Positions 53,639 through 61,134 of a stretch of 64,000 nucleotides of DNA are shown piece after piece (position 1 is the stretch's first letter; every line of letters begins with the position of its first letter). The stretch spans positions 1 through 64,000 of the forward strand of contig NZ_JANZNQ010000006.1 in NCBI RefSeq assembly GCF_027257955.1. The letters run 5' to 3'. This DNA is from Zhongshania aquatica (GTDB lineage Bacteria; Pseudomonadota; Gammaproteobacteria; Pseudomonadales; Spongiibacteraceae). The notes under the pieces were generated by a model. It did no database searches. It saw only the letters and a list, made by a program, of their open reading frames with translations, and was not told the origin of the DNA. The position numbers and the translations under genes are program-made.

Positions 53639-53983
53639 ATGTCGGCTTTGAATATATCCTTACTCGAAGAACTCCGTGGCTTCATGGAAGATGACGTCAT
53701 TACCTTGATAGATGAATTTGAAATTGATACCCGCGAGCGCTTAGAAAGCATAGGCCAGGCTATCGAAAATCAAGACGCCGAAAAACTACGCACGATGGCG
53801 CACACGATGAAGGGGGGCGCTGCGTCGCTGGGCGCAGACAATCTCTCCCAGCACTTTCGCGGCCTGGAACTGCGTGGACGCGATGCCAGTTTTCAAGATA
53901 TTCAGCAAGATTTTAGCAACGCCCAGCGCTGTTTCACTGAAGCAATGATGTTAATACGTAAATGGTTGGCTGAGGGAAAATAA
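53639..53983 (+). CDS. Stand-alone histidine phosphotransfer (Hpt) protein
   Basis: 114 residues, all helical. The phosphorylation motif AHTMKGGAASLGA puts the His at 55, followed by FRGLELRGRD, typical of Hpt four-helix bundles. It lies 97 bp after fliG, with AAGGACG before the ATG. In Pseudomonas-type flagellar clusters an Hpt gene occurs between fliJ and fliK, that is between fliG and fliM, so its place here is the ancestral one. A partner could be the CheY-like receiver downstream; no hybrid kinase is nearby. Confidence 0.85.
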   Translation: MSALNISLLEELRGFMEDDVITLIDEFEIDTRERLESIGQAIENQDAEKLRTMAHTMKGGAASLGADNLSQHFRGLELRGRDASFQDIQQDFSNAQRCFTEAMMLIRKWLAEGK

Positions 53984-54103
53984 CACATGTCAATTTATTG
54001 ACGTAAAACCCTTCTCCTAAGTATATGATATTTATAGTAATAGTTTTGGCCTAAGTCTTGCTGTAAGCACGTGTATTCCTTTTTAAGTGCTGGTCTGGGC
54101 CTA

Positions 54104-55057
54104 ATGGTGAAAGAGTTACTTTCTCAAGCAGAAATCGATGCCTTATTGGCAAATGTGCAAGCACAAACGCCAAGGCAAGATCGCGCTAACTCTGTTGCCG
54201 CCCGCTCCTTCGATTTAGCGAGCAGACGGCAACTAACAAAGCGCCAGCTTCCTGGCTTAGAACAAATTAATAAGCGTTTTGCTGAGTACTTCCGCGAGAG
54301 CGTTTCTGATGTCTTGGGCCAAGGGGTTGATGTTGCGGCTATAGATCTGCAATTCCAAGCTTACAGCGAATATTTACACTCTTTGTACGTACCTACCTCT
54401 CTTAATATTATGCGCTTGCACCCTCTGAAAGGTGCGGCAATGCTAGTCTTTGATGCGCGCCTTGTGTTTCGTTTGGTCGATATGTTTTTTGGTGGCAGCG
54501 GTAGCCAAGGTCATGCTGATGGTCGTGATTTTAGCAAGGTAGAACGCCGTGTCATTACTCGGCTTATTGAGCGTGCTCATCTGGACTATGATCGGGCGTG
54601 GCGCTTGACGAGCACTATCAAGAGTGAAGCGTTGTCAATGGAAGTGAATCCTGCGATGGCCGGTATCGCCGGTCAGGCAGAGACGATAGTGGTTTGCCGT
54701 TTTCAGATTGAATTAGATAGCGGTGGCGGCGGTGAATTTGATATTGCATTGCCACTCACCATGCTAGAGCCGGTAATGGATTTGCTCAGTAAAAATGCGT
54801 CTTCAGAGCAGTTAAGTAGCAACACCCATTGGCAGGCTACGCTTGGTTTGTCTCTGTTGGATACCAAGGTTAGCACTCGCTGCACACTAGCAGAGCCAAT
54901 GATGACCTTAGGGCAAGTGGCTAACTTGCAGGTCGGTGATGTCATTCCTATTAGCAACCGTCAGCCGTCGGTGTTAAAGGCATCTGGTGTGACCATGGCG
55001 CGGGGGCAATTGGGGGTTGTGGATGGCTATCTCACATTAAAGATTATTGATGAGTAG
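54104..55057 (+). CDS. fliM: FliM flagellar switch protein
   Basis: 317 residues from the ATG at 54104; the open frame has an earlier GTG, but FliM proteins start just before the CheY-binding peptide. That peptide is intact: LSQAEIDALL at residues 5-14. The middle CheC-like domain carries LIERAHLDYDRAW and the FFGGSGSQGHADGRDFSKVERR loop, equivalent to the GGxG segment that contacts FliG. The C-terminal SpoA domain (TLGQVANLQVGDVIPI ... GQLGVVDGYLTLKI) would pair with FliN. All regions needed for a C-ring subunit and for response to a CheY are present, although no motor genes are near. Confidence 0.92.
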   Translation: MVKELLSQAEIDALLANVQAQTPRQDRANSVAARSFDLASRRQLTKRQLPGLEQINKRFAEYFRESVSDVLGQGVDVAAIDLQFQAYSEYLHSLYVPTSLNIMRLHPLKGAAMLVFDARLVFRLVDMFFGGSGSQGHADGRDFSKVERRVITRLIERAHLDYDRAWRLTSTIKSEALSMEVNPAMAGIAGQAETIVVCRFQIELDSGGGGEFDIALPLTMLEPVMDLLSKNASSEQLSSNTHWQATLGLSLLDTKVSTRCTLAEPMMTLGQVANLQVGDVIPISNRQPSVLKASGVTMARGQLGVVDGYLTLKIIDE

Positions 55058-55117
55058 CATTTTGAGCCCTATGCGTTTTGTACAAACAAATAAATGATGC
55101 GGTAATGAGATTGAACT

Positions 55118-55531
55118 ATGGATAAACAAGATGAACTCCGCCGTCAGCGCCAAGCATTAAAGGAAGAGATGGAGGCGGCCGACAAGGGTGAGCTTCAAGG
55201 TGCTAGGCAAACCGGCGTTAAGCGCATGCCAGAGGGCGCATCTGCCAGACTTCGTGAGCGAGGGGCGACTGGGCCGGATTTGTCGATGGTGATGGATATT
55301 CCTGTGCGGCTTACCCTGGAGGTAGGCGGAAGTAATATGCCTATTCGCGATTTACTGCAATTACATCAGGGCGCTATTGTCGAGCTCGATCGGAAGGCGG
55401 GTGAGCCATTAGATGTATTAGTAAATGGTACATTGATCGCGCGTGGTGAAGTGGTAGTGATTGAAGACAAACTAGGAATTCGACTGACCGAGGTGGTTAG
55501 CCAGGCTGAGCGATTAAAGTCCTTGAGTTAA
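55118..55531 (+). CDS. fliN: FliN flagellar switch protein
   Basis: 137 residues. A charged N-terminal tail of about 50 residues leads to the SpoA domain LSMVMDIPVRLTLEVGGSNM, IRDLLQLHQGAIVELDRKAGEPLDVLVNGTLIARGEVVVIEDKLGIRLTEV, nearly identical in pattern to canonical FliN. It forms the base of the C-ring with FliM. In ordinary flagellar loci fliO, fliP, fliQ and fliR follow directly; here an unrelated membrane protein gene and flhG follow. The spacing to fliM is 60 bp. Confidence 0.94.
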   Translation: MDKQDELRRQRQALKEEMEAADKGELQGARQTGVKRMPEGASARLRERGATGPDLSMVMDIPVRLTLEVGGSNMPIRDLLQLHQGAIVELDRKAGEPLDVLVNGTLIARGEVVVIEDKLGIRLTEVVSQAERLKSLS

Positions 55532-55602
55532 GCAAGGTTAAACCCTAATAACGATTTATCTAGGTGTGTCAAAATCGGGAACAGCTCGGAGATAAAAAGA
55601 AT

Positions 55603-56169
55603 ATGAAACGTCGGCTGGTATTTTTAAGTCGCCAACAGGCGAGTCTTCTTGAAATTGCAGATATGCTCAAACAACCACATCTGCAAGGTTGGCGCTTGCG
55701 AGTGTTTACCCGTGCTATTGGCGATGTTCAGCGCATGGGCTTGCCCGTTGCATCGCCATTGATGTTGACCAATATGATGGGCGGTGCGTGGCGGGGCGGT
55801 TTTTGGGGGACTGCTTTGGGCTTGCTGCTGTTTCTAATTGTTATGCCTCTGTTTGATATAGAGGAGGGACTAGTTAGAAACATTATTCTGTATTCTTTGC
55901 CGACTATGCTGTTGTTTTTTGGCGCGTGGGAGGGCGGATTGCTCGGTCTAATGCAAGACAACGATGCCTTGGCAGATTATCAAGACGCTGCTGCGGAGGG
56001 ATTATTTGTTCTATTGGTGGATGTTCAAGACGTTGATCAGCGCTTGTTAAAAAAGATTATGGCTATGTGTGATGCTGAACAAATCGGCGAACACACGCAG
56101 CGTATGTGGGGCTTTCCTTGGCGCGAGAATATTTACGTCAAGGCTGAAGAATTGGCGGTTGTGGCATGA
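55603..56169 (+). CDS. Unrecognised two-helix membrane protein between fliN and flhG
   Basis: 188 residues from the ATG with GGAG upstream; the open frame offers a GTG 39 bases earlier. Residues 1-45 and 128-155 look like cytoplasmic alpha/beta segments (RLVFLSRQQASLLEIADML; AAEGLFVLLVDVQDVDQRLLKKIM). Two membrane helices at about 63-84 and 93-117 are rich in GxxxG pairs (GGAWRGGFWG and GAWEGGLLG). The layout is like DUF1269/YflT-type stress membrane proteins with a glycine-zipper hairpin, but I cannot assign a family. It overlaps flhG by four bases (ATGA), so it belongs to the same translation unit. It takes the place where the export genes fliOPQR-flhBA-flhF normally lie. Confidence 0.7.
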   Translation: MKRRLVFLSRQQASLLEIADMLKQPHLQGWRLRVFTRAIGDVQRMGLPVASPLMLTNMMGGAWRGGFWGTALGLLLFLIVMPLFDIEEGLVRNIILYSLPTMLLFFGAWEGGLLGLMQDNDALADYQDAAAEGLFVLLVDVQDVDQRLLKKIMAMCDAEQIGEHTQRMWGFPWRENIYVKAEELAVVA

Positions 56170-57005
56170 CGCGCGCTATTCAGGTGATCGCGGTTAGCGG
56201 TGGCAAAGGGGGGGTGGGCAAAACCAACGTTGCTATAAATCTGAGTGTTGGATTAGCTGAGTTGGGTTCCCGTGTCGTGCTGTTGGACGCCGATTTTAGC
56301 TTGGCAAATGTCGATGTGCTGCTAGGTTTAAAGGCATCCGACACCATTGAGCAAGTGCTTGATGGCAGCTGTTCGTTGCAAGATATCATGCTGACTGGGC
56401 CAGCGGGTATTAAGATTATTCCCGCTTCTTCGGGCACTCGCCGTCTAAGTATGCTCAGCTCACTAGAGCATGCCGGGCTTATCCGTGCTTTTAGTGATAT
56501 TTCAAATCAATTGGATGTTTTGGTGGTCGACACCGCCGCGGGAATTTCAGACTCGGTGGTCAATTTTCTTAGCGCTGCCCACGAAGTATTGATGGTGGTT
56601 TGTAACGAGCCTAGCTCTATCACGGATGCCTATGCCTTAATCAAATTACTCAATCGAGACTTTGGCCGAAGTCGTTTCCGTATTGTCGCCAATATGGTGG
56701 CTGACGAGCACGAGGGGCGCCAATTGTTTGATAGCTTGAGCGCCGTCTGTGGTCGGTTTTTAGATGTCGCATTAATCTATGCGGGCACAGTGCCTTTTGA
56801 TACAGCGCTTCGTGAATCTGTGCGTCAGCAAGTGCCGGTGATAACGGCGGCGCCAAGCAGCGGCTCAGCGCGCGCGCTGCGAGAGTTAGCCAAACACGCC
56901 CATACATGGCCTTTGCCTGCCAAGTCCCAAGGACATTTGGTGTTTTTTGTTGAACGGTTGTTGGCGAGTAACCGCATTAGCGCCGGTGAGGTAGCTGATA
57001 ATTGA
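56166..57005 (+). CDS. flhG: FlhG/FleN-type MinD-like ATPase
   Basis: 279 residues. The deviant Walker A GGKGGVGKT is at 12-20, with LLDADFSLANVDVLLGL, DTAAGISDSVVNFL and CNEPSSITDAYALIKLL, all diagnostic of FlhG (FleN, YlxH). The N-terminal DQAxxLR activator peptide that stimulates FlhF is absent, and there is no flhF gene. FlhG is known to bind FliM/FliN and help C-ring assembly and flagellar number control; that job could still apply to the mini-locus. The C-terminal helix LVFFVERLLASN may be the membrane-targeting helix. CheY starts one base within its stop (TGATG). Confidence 0.9.
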   Translation: MTRAIQVIAVSGGKGGVGKTNVAINLSVGLAELGSRVVLLDADFSLANVDVLLGLKASDTIEQVLDGSCSLQDIMLTGPAGIKIIPASSGTRRLSMLSSLEHAGLIRAFSDISNQLDVLVVDTAAGISDSVVNFLSAAHEVLMVVCNEPSSITDAYALIKLLNRDFGRSRFRIVANMVADEHEGRQLFDSLSAVCGRFLDVALIYAGTVPFDTALRESVRQQVPVITAAPSSGSARALRELAKHAHTWPLPAKSQGHLVFFVERLLASNRISAGEVADN

Positions 57006-57478
57006 TGAGTGATCAAGAACTAGAAGGCCTATCGCCCAACCCGTTTAGTGGCGGCCATGGGGAGCTTGACCCGGTCTCAGCTAGGGCGTGTACCCCCGGC
57101 GAGATGCGCATATTAGTTGTTGAAGGTTTTTCAACAATGAGACGAATTATCCGCAATTTACTTGCCGATTTAGGTTATCGCTACGTAAGTGAAGCCGAAG
57201 ATGGCTTGGCTGCGCTGCCGATGCTGCACAATCAGCGATTTGATTTTGTTATTACCGATTTCGTAATGCAGCGGATGTCGGGCTTGGATTTGCTTCGTGC
57301 GATAAGGGCCGACGCGAATTTGGCGCACATCCCGGTTTTAATGATTACGGCTGACGCGGAGCGCGAACAGATCATTCAGGCGGCTGAGGCGGGTGTAAAT
57401 GGCTATATTGTTAAGCCGTTTACGGCGGCAACCTTGGAAAACAAAATTCTCACTATAGTTAAAACCATGAGCTCATAA
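57005..57478 (+). CDS. CheY-like receiver with altered acidic pair and N-terminal extension
   Basis: 157 residues, about 30 longer than CheY owing to an N-terminal tail with SPNPFSGGHGELDP. From residue 34 it is plainly the motor CheY: ILVVEGFSTMRRIIRNLLADLGY, ITDFVMQRMSGLDLLRAIRAD, ITADAEREQIIQAAEAGVNGYIVKPFTAATLENKI. The phospho-acceptor Asp85, Thr115 and Lys137 remain. The usual Asp-Asp pair that holds Mg2+ is Glu40-Gly41, and the WNMP after the Asp is FVMQ. Loss of one metal carboxylate should weaken phosphorylation, so it may act without it or be permanently in one state. It is coupled to flhG. Confidence 0.88.
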   Translation: MSDQELEGLSPNPFSGGHGELDPVSARACTPGEMRILVVEGFSTMRRIIRNLLADLGYRYVSEAEDGLAALPMLHNQRFDFVITDFVMQRMSGLDLLRAIRADANLAHIPVLMITADAEREQIIQAAEAGVNGYIVKPFTAATLENKILTIVKTMSS

Positions 57479-57623
57479 AACTCAGATCTTTACTCTACTT
57501 AACGACATAGTTTAATTACTTAGTCTGTGCGCTTATGTTTCTGGAATGTGACCGAGCCTGCAGCATGAGGTTTATTCATCGTGGATAATATGTATCTAGG
57601 TATGTCTATTGTCGGGTTAAAGT

Positions 57624-58502
57624 GTGAACGAGCAAGAACACGAAGGTATATTGGCGATTTTCCTTGCAGAAGCAGAGGAGATTGCTCATCACCTGACAGA
57701 ACAGTTTGCGGAATTACGCTACGGCTATGATGGTCAACGGATACTTGACGATATACACCGCGGTTTTCATACCCTGTATGGTGGAGCCACTGTTTTAAAG
57801 CTAGATCAGCTTGCCGAATGTGCGTTATTAGCGGAACGGGTAATGGACCGAGTGCGCCATCGGCGTGTATCGATGAACCCTAGTCTGGTGTCTTTATTTG
57901 TATCCGCTATCGGCGCAATCGAGTTAATGTTGGCACGACATATAAATCATCAGCAAGTGAGTCCGATTGATGATGATTTAAAAGTCCGCTTAATTCGCGC
58001 CGGTGATAGAAATAGTAAGCCCACCGCAGCGAATAATCCTATAGATCCGCTCAGCGATCCCATGGGGGTGTTTTTTGATGGCCGCTTACGGCCGCGAGAC
58101 AAGCATTTATCAAGTTTGGCTCCCTCTGTTTTGCAGTACGAGAGCGGCAGCTTTAGGCCGATAGTTGGGCAGGCACCTGAAAATGGGGTTGTCAGTGCGC
58201 AGGCTGATAGCGATGCTGACGTAGCACAAAATTCCTCTACTCCCCGTTATTTCGAATCCGGTAATACCGCGATGTCGACACTCACGCGCCAATCGTTTTC
58301 TGAGCTAAGTAGTTCCTCAATGCCGGTGCCGGCGGTGGCCGAGAATGGCGAACTAGGCAGTTTGGTGGCTGAGCTAGCGTGGGTAAGAAAGCGCTTAATG
58401 AAGTTTCATGGCAAGGGTTACTCTTCCGAATTAGATAAAGCGCTCGCGTATTTAGATTTGGTTGCCCAGGATTTTGAAAGTTTCCATCAAGACTCCGAGT
58501 AA
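57624..58502 (+). CDS. Kinase-less CheA-like protein (P1 and P3 only)
   Basis: 292 residues from a GTG. Residues 1-105 form a P1/Hpt-like domain with the His at 49 in GFHTLYGGATVLKL; the normal motif is HTLKGG, so Lys is Tyr here. A long low-complexity linker (about 125-240) follows. Residues 242-288 (GELGSLVAELAWVRKRLMKFHGKGYSSELDKALAYLDLVAQDF) resemble the CheA dimerisation domain P3. The ATP-binding P4 and CheW-like P5 are absent and no frame for them exists before ccmA. The product could be a dimeric phosphate acceptor or a scaffold for the CheY-like protein. Confidence 0.7.
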   Translation: MNEQEHEGILAIFLAEAEEIAHHLTEQFAELRYGYDGQRILDDIHRGFHTLYGGATVLKLDQLAECALLAERVMDRVRHRRVSMNPSLVSLFVSAIGAIELMLARHINHQQVSPIDDDLKVRLIRAGDRNSKPTAANNPIDPLSDPMGVFFDGRLRPRDKHLSSLAPSVLQYESGSFRPIVGQAPENGVVSAQADSDADVAQNSSTPRYFESGNTAMSTLTRQSFSELSSSSMPVPAVAENGELGSLVAELAWVRKRLMKFHGKGYSSELDKALAYLDLVAQDFESFHQDSE

Positions 58503-58682
58503 TCAACTTGAGGCCAATGAGGTCATAAAGTACGAATGCCCTGTATGACTGATGCCTATTTGCGCTAGCAATCTTCTGCACATCTCGTTTTCAGCACTAA
58601 AATTCTGTGACTTCGTATATACTTGGCGGCGATTTTTACGCATGTCGTCGGCATGCCATAACGATTAGAACGGGGAGTGGTT

Positions 58683-59321
58683 TTGGCGGCACCGGGTCTG
58701 CAAGTTAATCAGCTATTCAGTGAACGAGATGATCGGGTACTGTTTTCAGATTTGTGCTTTCAGCTCAATGCCGGACAACTTGTGCAAATAGCCGGACCAA
58801 ATGGCAGTGGCAAGACCAGTTTACTGCGAATTTTGGCCGGCTTGTCGAGCCGTTATGAGGGCGAGGTGCTGTGGCAGGGTAAATCACTACAACGGCATCG
58901 TCATGATTACCTCAGTCAGCTGCTCTATATCGGCCACGGCGCCGGGATTAAAGCAGTTTTGAGCCCACTTGAAAACTTGCGGTGGTCCTGCGCACTGCGG
59001 GGAATGTCTCATTGTGATACCTCTATTATGGCCGCCTTGGATAAGGTCGGCTTGCGCGGATTTGAGGAACAAGCCTGTCATTCATTATCTGCGGGGCAGC
59101 AGCGTCGGGTAAACCTCGCGCGATTATTTTGCATTCCTGCCAGTCTTTGGGTACTTGATGAGCCGTTTACCGCGATAGATCAACGGGGGGTCGCGGAAAT
59201 AGAGCAATGGCTTGCAGATTTTGTACATGACGGCGGCGCAGTATTACTGACGACGCATCACAGCCTCAATTTTTCCCATGAGTTTACGATTCTTAATCTG
59301 GGGGACTACGCCAATGCCTAG
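58683..59321 (+). CDS. ccmA: Cytochrome c maturation ABC ATPase CcmA
   Basis: 212 residues from a TTG, with GGGGAG five bases upstream; a GTG at 58677 overlaps that site and is less likely. Walker A GPNGSGKTS is at 38-46, the signature is LSAGQQRRVNLARL and Walker B is LWVLDEPFTAID. Together with CcmB, CcmC and CcmD it drives release of haem-loaded CcmE. The ccmB start overlaps its end by eight bases. In pseudomonads ccmA also follows the chemotaxis genes. Confidence 0.94.
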   Translation: MAAPGLQVNQLFSERDDRVLFSDLCFQLNAGQLVQIAGPNGSGKTSLLRILAGLSSRYEGEVLWQGKSLQRHRHDYLSQLLYIGHGAGIKAVLSPLENLRWSCALRGMSHCDTSIMAALDKVGLRGFEEQACHSLSAGQQRRVNLARLFCIPASLWVLDEPFTAIDQRGVAEIEQWLADFVHDGGAVLLTTHHSLNFSHEFTILNLGDYANA

Positions 59322-60000
59322 TGCCGGATTATTGAGCTTGATCTTGGCGGTATTACAGCGGGATGTTATAGCGTCTTTGCGCCGTGGAAGTGAGTGGTCT
59401 AATCCCTTGGTATTTTATGTCATGGTCTGCGCCTTGTTTCCCTTGGGAATAGGTCCACAGCCAGAGCGTCTTGCAGAGCTGGCACCGGGCATTCTATGGG
59501 TGGTGGCCTTGTTAGCGTCATTGCTCGCCACTGATAGTTTGTTTCGCGGTGATTTCGATGACGGAACATTGGAGCAGATGCTGCTAACTCATCAATCGCT
59601 CTATCCTCAGGTATTGGCGAAAACCTTGGCGCACTGGATGATGACCGGATTGCCGCTGAGCGTATTGTCTCCGATTTTAGGCGTGCTTTTGCAATTACCT
59701 CCAGCGGGTATGTTGCCGCTGATGGCGAGTTTGGTATTAGGCACAATGGTGCTGAGTTTTATTGGAGCAATAGGCGCCGCACTGACTGTAGGGCTGCGTA
59801 AAGGCGGTTTGTTGTTATCGCTGATTGTCTTGCCGCTCTATATTCCCGTGCTTATTTTTGGCAGTAGTGTAGTAAAAACAGCGATCGATGGCGGCCCGTA
59901 TATGCCCCAATTAGCCATGTTGGCGGTGTTTTTTTTGGTGGCTTTGGCATTGTCGCCGTTGGCGATCTGCGGAGCGTTGCGAATCAGCGTCGACCAGTAG
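59314..60000 (+). CDS. ccmB: Haem exporter membrane subunit CcmB
   Basis: 228 residues from the ATG at 59314, inside the end of ccmA. Six membrane helices are apparent. ALFPLGIGPQPERLAELAPGILWVVALLASLLATDSLFRGDFDDGTLEQMLL is the CcmB signature, and the GKS-free loop LRKGGLLLSLIVLPLYIPVLIFG follows. It is the permease of the CcmAB ABC complex. A 143-bp gap to ccmC holds a hairpin. Confidence 0.93.
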   Translation: MPSAGLLSLILAVLQRDVIASLRRGSEWSNPLVFYVMVCALFPLGIGPQPERLAELAPGILWVVALLASLLATDSLFRGDFDDGTLEQMLLTHQSLYPQVLAKTLAHWMMTGLPLSVLSPILGVLLQLPPAGMLPLMASLVLGTMVLSFIGAIGAALTVGLRKGGLLLSLIVLPLYIPVLIFGSSVVKTAIDGGPYMPQLAMLAVFFLVALALSPLAICGALRISVDQ

Positions 60001-60094
60001 GCCTTAGGTCTATTTGGTAAGTTTCTTGTCCTGTTTAAAGAGTTGAGGGATTTTCTGAATTCCCATCAAACTGGGGTATACTGCCCGGCCTTTG

Positions 60095-60111
60095 CACCGA
60101 GCTACTCGGTG
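60095..60111 (+). repeat. Short perfect hairpin in the ccmC leader
   Basis: CACCGAG (60095-60101) and CTCGGTG (60105-60111) form a 7-bp stem with a 3-base loop, 33 bp before the ccmC start and followed by a T-rich stretch. TATACT at 60077-60082 just upstream could be a -10 box without a good -35. It may reduce or tune transcription into ccmC; this is speculative. Confidence 0.35.
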
Positions 60112-60143
60112 TCTGTTTAGTTTCTTTTAAAGGGAATGTTGCC

Positions 60144-60893
60144 GTGTCAATTAGCTCAACCTTCCATAAGTGGGGTTCACCGCGCTGGTTTTACCAGTTT
60201 AGCGGGCGGTTATTGCCGTGGTTAGCAGGCTTATCGCTGCTGCTATTGTTGGGCGGTTGCATTTGGGGCTTGGCGTTTGTGCCCGCGGATTATAAGCAGG
60301 GTAATAGTTTTCGGATTATTTATATTCATGTTCCCGCGTCCGCTGTTGCCATGGGTGCATATGTGACCATGGCAGTTGCCGGGGCAATTCATCTGATCTG
60401 GCGAATGAAGCTAGCCGCCATGGTGATGAAGGCAATTGCACCTATTGGTGCGTCCCTTACATTTTTAGCTTTATTAACCGGCGCGGTCTGGGGTAAGCCT
60501 ACCTGGGGTACTTGGTGGGTGTGGGATGCGCGGATCACCTCGGTATTAATTCTATTCTTTTTATATTTAGGGATTATCGCGCTGCATCAAGCCTTTGAAA
60601 ACCGAGATGCAGCCGCTAAGGCATGTGCTGTGCTTGCGATCGTCGGTGCGGTGAACATCCCTATCATTTATTGGTCAGTAGAGTGGTGGTATAGCCTGCA
60701 TCAGCCGGCGAGTATTAGTTTTACCGGCGAGTCTACTATCCATCCAACGATGCTGCGTCCGCTGATGGCGACATTGAGTGGTATGTATTTGTTTTTTGCT
60801 TGGGTGTTATTGCTCTTTACCCGTGCCGAGATTCTTGATCGCGAAAGAAATACTCGCTGGGTACAAGATATTGTGTGTGGAGAGGCGCGCTAA
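60144..60893 (+). CDS. ccmC: Haem-handling protein CcmC
   Basis: 249 residues from a GTG with AAGGGA upstream. Six membrane helices flank the tryptophan-rich WGTWWVWDARITSVL motif; conserved haem-ligand histidines occur in YIHVPASAVAMGAY and ESTIHPTMLRPL. CcmC presents haem to CcmE in the periplasm. The ccmD start follows its stop immediately. Confidence 0.95.
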   Translation: MSISSTFHKWGSPRWFYQFSGRLLPWLAGLSLLLLLGGCIWGLAFVPADYKQGNSFRIIYIHVPASAVAMGAYVTMAVAGAIHLIWRMKLAAMVMKAIAPIGASLTFLALLTGAVWGKPTWGTWWVWDARITSVLILFFLYLGIIALHQAFENRDAAAKACAVLAIVGAVNIPIIYWSVEWWYSLHQPASISFTGESTIHPTMLRPLMATLSGMYLFFAWVLLLFTRAEILDRERNTRWVQDIVCGEAR

Positions 60894-61085
60894 ATGTATT
60901 TTGACACCTTCAGCGAATTACTCAATATGAGTGGCCACGGCAGCTACGTTTGGTTTTCCTACGGGGTCAGTGTTGTTGTGCTCGGTAGTTTAATTTTTGT
61001 GGCGCGCCGTCGTCGCAAGCAAACTGAACAGCATATTCGCGCAATCGTTCGTCGAAAACAGGAATCCTCGTCGACTATAAAGTAA
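60894..61085 (+). CDS. ccmD: CcmD small membrane protein
   Basis: 63 residues. One membrane helix (about 18-37, VWFSYGVSVVVLGSLIFVA) follows the conserved MSGHGSYVW, and a basic cytoplasmic tail RRRRKQTEQHIRAIVRRKQ follows it. CcmD holds CcmABC together for CcmE release. It starts directly after the ccmC stop. Confidence 0.92.
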   Translation: MYFDTFSELLNMSGHGSYVWFSYGVSVVVLGSLIFVARRRRKQTEQHIRAIVRRKQESSSTIK

Positions 61086-61134
61086 AGGCTGCTCGCTTTA
61101 GCTTAAGTGACAGCACCGTGATAAAGAGATTGTT

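Noticed and set aside
51866-58502. A decaying flagellar pseudogene cluster
   Set aside because: All frames are open, starts and stops are coupled and interaction motifs remain; the missing genes are cleanly absent rather than broken.
57624-58682. A frameshifted full-length CheA
   Set aside because: No reading frame with H-, N- or G-box kinase motifs exists between 58502 and the ccmA start; only 180 bases are available.
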